Below are positions 62,467 through 64,000 of a DNA stretch of 64,000 nt, piece by piece (position 1 is the first letter of the stretch; each line of letters opens with the position of its first letter). Made by a program: the position numbers and the translations under genes. The stretch is from CAYXVF01 sp964468125 (GTDB lineage: Bacteria; Myxococcota; XYA12-FULL-58-9; CAYXVF01), in the NCBI GenBank assembly GCA_964468125.1, contig CAYXVF010000010.1, forward strand, positions 20,991 through 84,990, in the 5' to 3' direction. The notes beneath the pieces were generated by a model. The model made no database searches and was not told the DNA's origin. It saw only the letters and a list, made by a program, of their open reading frames with translations.

Positions 62467-63876
62467 TCAGTGCCGGTGGTTCGGGTCGTTCTCGAGCTCA
62501 TAGGCCTCGCGTTCAGCGCGGGTATTCTCGTACGCGCTGAAGAGGTCCATGAAGAACGCATTGCTCAAGAGGTCCGACCAATAGTCCGCAAGAAACCCGA
62601 TCCGGCCCCCCAGTGACTCGCGGTACTGGGTGCTGTGTATCAGCTCGTGGCGCACCGTCGTGATCCCGAGTCGGTAGAAGGCGTAAACATCGTCGCCAAC
62701 GGTGAAGGCCCCCACTCCACCGACGAGCCCCATGATCCCGTGCAACCATGTTGGCTCCTCGTAGAAGCGTGCGGAGTCGAGGAGGTCATCACTGAACTCA
62801 TAGGAGAGGGCCTCCTTCTCCGCGTCGGTCAACTCGCGGCCAGTCGAGAGACTGTCCGAAAGCTCCTTGAAGCCGAAGAGCAAAGGCTGCGTTGCGGTGA
62901 GCAAGACGCCAAACAGTGGCTGAAGCACTGTTTCGATCGCAGCCTTAGCGCTGCGGGTCCACTGCAGAGACGTGAGGTTGCGCAGGAAAGCGAGGCTGAC
63001 CCCGGCAGCTGTGAGTGGCCACTGAACGACTCCACTCGCCATACCCCCCAGCGTGTCAACGAGAGGCACGGTGACCCGCTGAATTCCTTGCCACAGCTCC
63101 TCGGAGCTCACGCCGAAGAGGAGCGCGGGAGAAGCGACGGCAAAGGCGAGACCGGTTGCGCCAATGCCGACCCAGTCCGCGACGGTGCCGACGGCCCGGT
63201 GAACGGCCCGACCGATGGCGCTGAGGCCCCGGCCGAGAGCGAACCAGAACTTCTCGAAGCCACTGCGCCGTTGGGCTCGAACCTCTTCGAGTGGGGGCCG
63301 TTGGGTCGCTTCGCGAACCCGTTCGAGGGCCTGCGCTTCGGTCAGACGTTGAAGCGGTTGCGGTGCCTGCAGGCGGGCGAGCGCACCGGCGCTCCTCGCG
63401 AAGGAGGGCCCCCCTTGGGCATCGTTTTCCGGCGCGCGCGGCACGCTGGGTAGTGTAGTGCTCCTGGCGCTCACACGGCTAGGGGGGCGGAGGCCATCGG
63501 CGAGCGCCACCCGCGCGCGGGGAAGCAGGTCGACCTCCTGGGGGTTTGCTGCGACATAGCGTTCGAGCTCGTGGAGCTGCGGTCGCCCTTCGTTGCGACC
63601 GGAGACGTCGGCGCGAAACAGGAGATTGCGGACCTCGACCACCAAGGCCCCGAACTGCTCGCGAAAGGCCTCGCCCACGAGGTCCAGGAGCGTGTCCCCG
63701 TGCCGACGTTCGGCCCGGCGGAGCGCTTTGAGGAAACGGTCGCCCTCGGGGCTGGCGGGGCGCCCTTCGAGCAGACGGATCCCTGCCCGGAGCTCCTCGG
63801 CGTCGAGGTACAGATCTTCATTCGCGTCGAGCGCGTGGGCGACCACGGCCTCGCGCACGGCCAGCACATTACGCAT
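62467..63876 (-). CDS. Unknown large protein with EF-hand-like and HELIH zincin motifs
   Basis: The 469-residue protein has an N-terminal EF-hand-like loop (DANEDLYLDAEEL, about 18-30), a central hydrophobic part (about 220-330), and a C-terminal metal-protease-like motif HELIH (about 408-412) followed by an acidic YENTRAEREAYELEN. This resembles DUF4157-like zincins, in which HExxH binds zinc and a downstream Glu may be the third ligand. Whether it is an active protease is unknown. The ATG at 63876 gives a natural beginning; an upstream start at 63978 is possible. The gene is convergent with pqiC. Confidence 0.6.
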   Translation of the reverse strand: MRNVLAVREAVVAHALDANEDLYLDAEELRAGIRLLEGRPASPEGDRFLKALRRAERRHGDTLLDLVGEAFREQFGALVVEVRNLLFRADVSGRNEGRPQLHELERYVAANPQEVDLLPRARVALADGLRPPSRVSARSTTLPSVPRAPENDAQGGPSFARSAGALARLQAPQPLQRLTEAQALERVREATQRPPLEEVRAQRRSGFEKFWFALGRGLSAIGRAVHRAVGTVADWVGIGATGLAFAVASPALLFGVSSEELWQGIQRVTVPLVDTLGGMASGVVQWPLTAAGVSLAFLRNLTSLQWTRSAKAAIETVLQPLFGVLLTATQPLLFGFKELSDSLSTGRELTDAEKEALSYEFSDDLLDSARFYEEPTWLHGIMGLVGGVGAFTVGDDVYAFYRLGITTVRHELIHSTQYRESLGGRIGFLADYWSDLLSNAFFMDLFSAYENTRAEREAYELENDPNHRH

Positions 63877-64000
63877 GGCGTTCTCTCGATGGCGGCGACA
63901 GATGTGGAGGGGGTCGGCCCAAAGTGGGCCTGAGGTGACACATCGATATCGACCGGGGCTCCCCAAAGGTTCCGTCAAATTCGCATTCCCGATCGGAATC

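Overview
The window is GC-rich, gene-dense bacterial DNA with two 100-N gaps (3169-3268 and 25924-26023), so it comes from a scaffolded draft or metagenome assembly. Several traits point to a myxobacterium-like organism (Myxococcota, formerly Deltaproteobacteria): large lipoproteins built from the cysteine-rich CGDG...CDDG repeat (DUF4215), a Hanks-type Ser/Thr kinase with PEGA domains, a bacterial PARP-type zinc finger, and big zinc-ribbon/TPR and FG-GAP proteins. This is inferred from gene content; no rRNA is present to confirm it. All domain names come from motifs read by eye, without database searches.

Layout. 1-9972: the end of a COG2509 FAD-dependent dehydrogenase, a GT39-like glycosyltransferase, a truncated GAF protein, a DUF3817 membrane protein, tRNA-Pro(CGG) followed by a structured tandem repeat and a copy of the tRNA's 3' part, a TPR protein, a tRNA-dihydrouridine synthase, a HutF-like deiminase, and a coupled pair of a WaaP/Kdo-kinase-like protein and a GT22-type mannosyltransferase. 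10030-17206: a coupled pair in which a small unknown protein precedes a 982-residue protein with a LOG-like C-terminal domain, then a DUF3482 GTPase/DUF2868 membrane protein pair, then an alpha/beta hydrolase. 17264-29360: surface and signalling genes, namely two coupled cysteine-rich lipoproteins, a PEGA Ser/Thr kinase with a divergent periplasmic partner, and an FG-GAP lipoprotein.

29441-37230: an arginine/carbamoyl-phosphate block (argR, argG, argH, carA, carB, all minus strand) with candidate ARG boxes upstream of argG and a pair with canonical 18-3-18 spacing at argR. 37340-42511: an FMN reductase, a frameshifted gene remnant, a third cysteine-rich lipoprotein, an aldo/keto reductase and a small unknown gene. 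42521-53685: clpB, an XRE regulator, recA behind a sigma-54-like element, a CPBP protease, a Crp-type regulator coupled to a 1243-residue zinc-ribbon/TPR protein, and serS. 53682-58979: a YtfJ-like thioredoxin-fold protein, an ECF sigma/anti-sigma pair, a histidine kinase with a receiver domain, a CpxP/Spy-like protein and two small zinc proteins. 59066-62459: a Pqi-type MCE lipid-transport operon with pqiA split into two genes. The window ends with an unknown protein carrying a HELIH zincin motif.

Many neighbouring genes overlap by 4 bases (ATGA/GTGA), marking translationally coupled sets: the LOG pair, GTPase/DUF2868, the lipoprotein pair, argH-carA, crp-TPR, sigma/anti-sigma and pqiA1-pqiA2-pqiB. 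The least explained loci are the LOG-domain pair, the tRNA-Pro repeat locus and the cysteine-rich lipoproteins.
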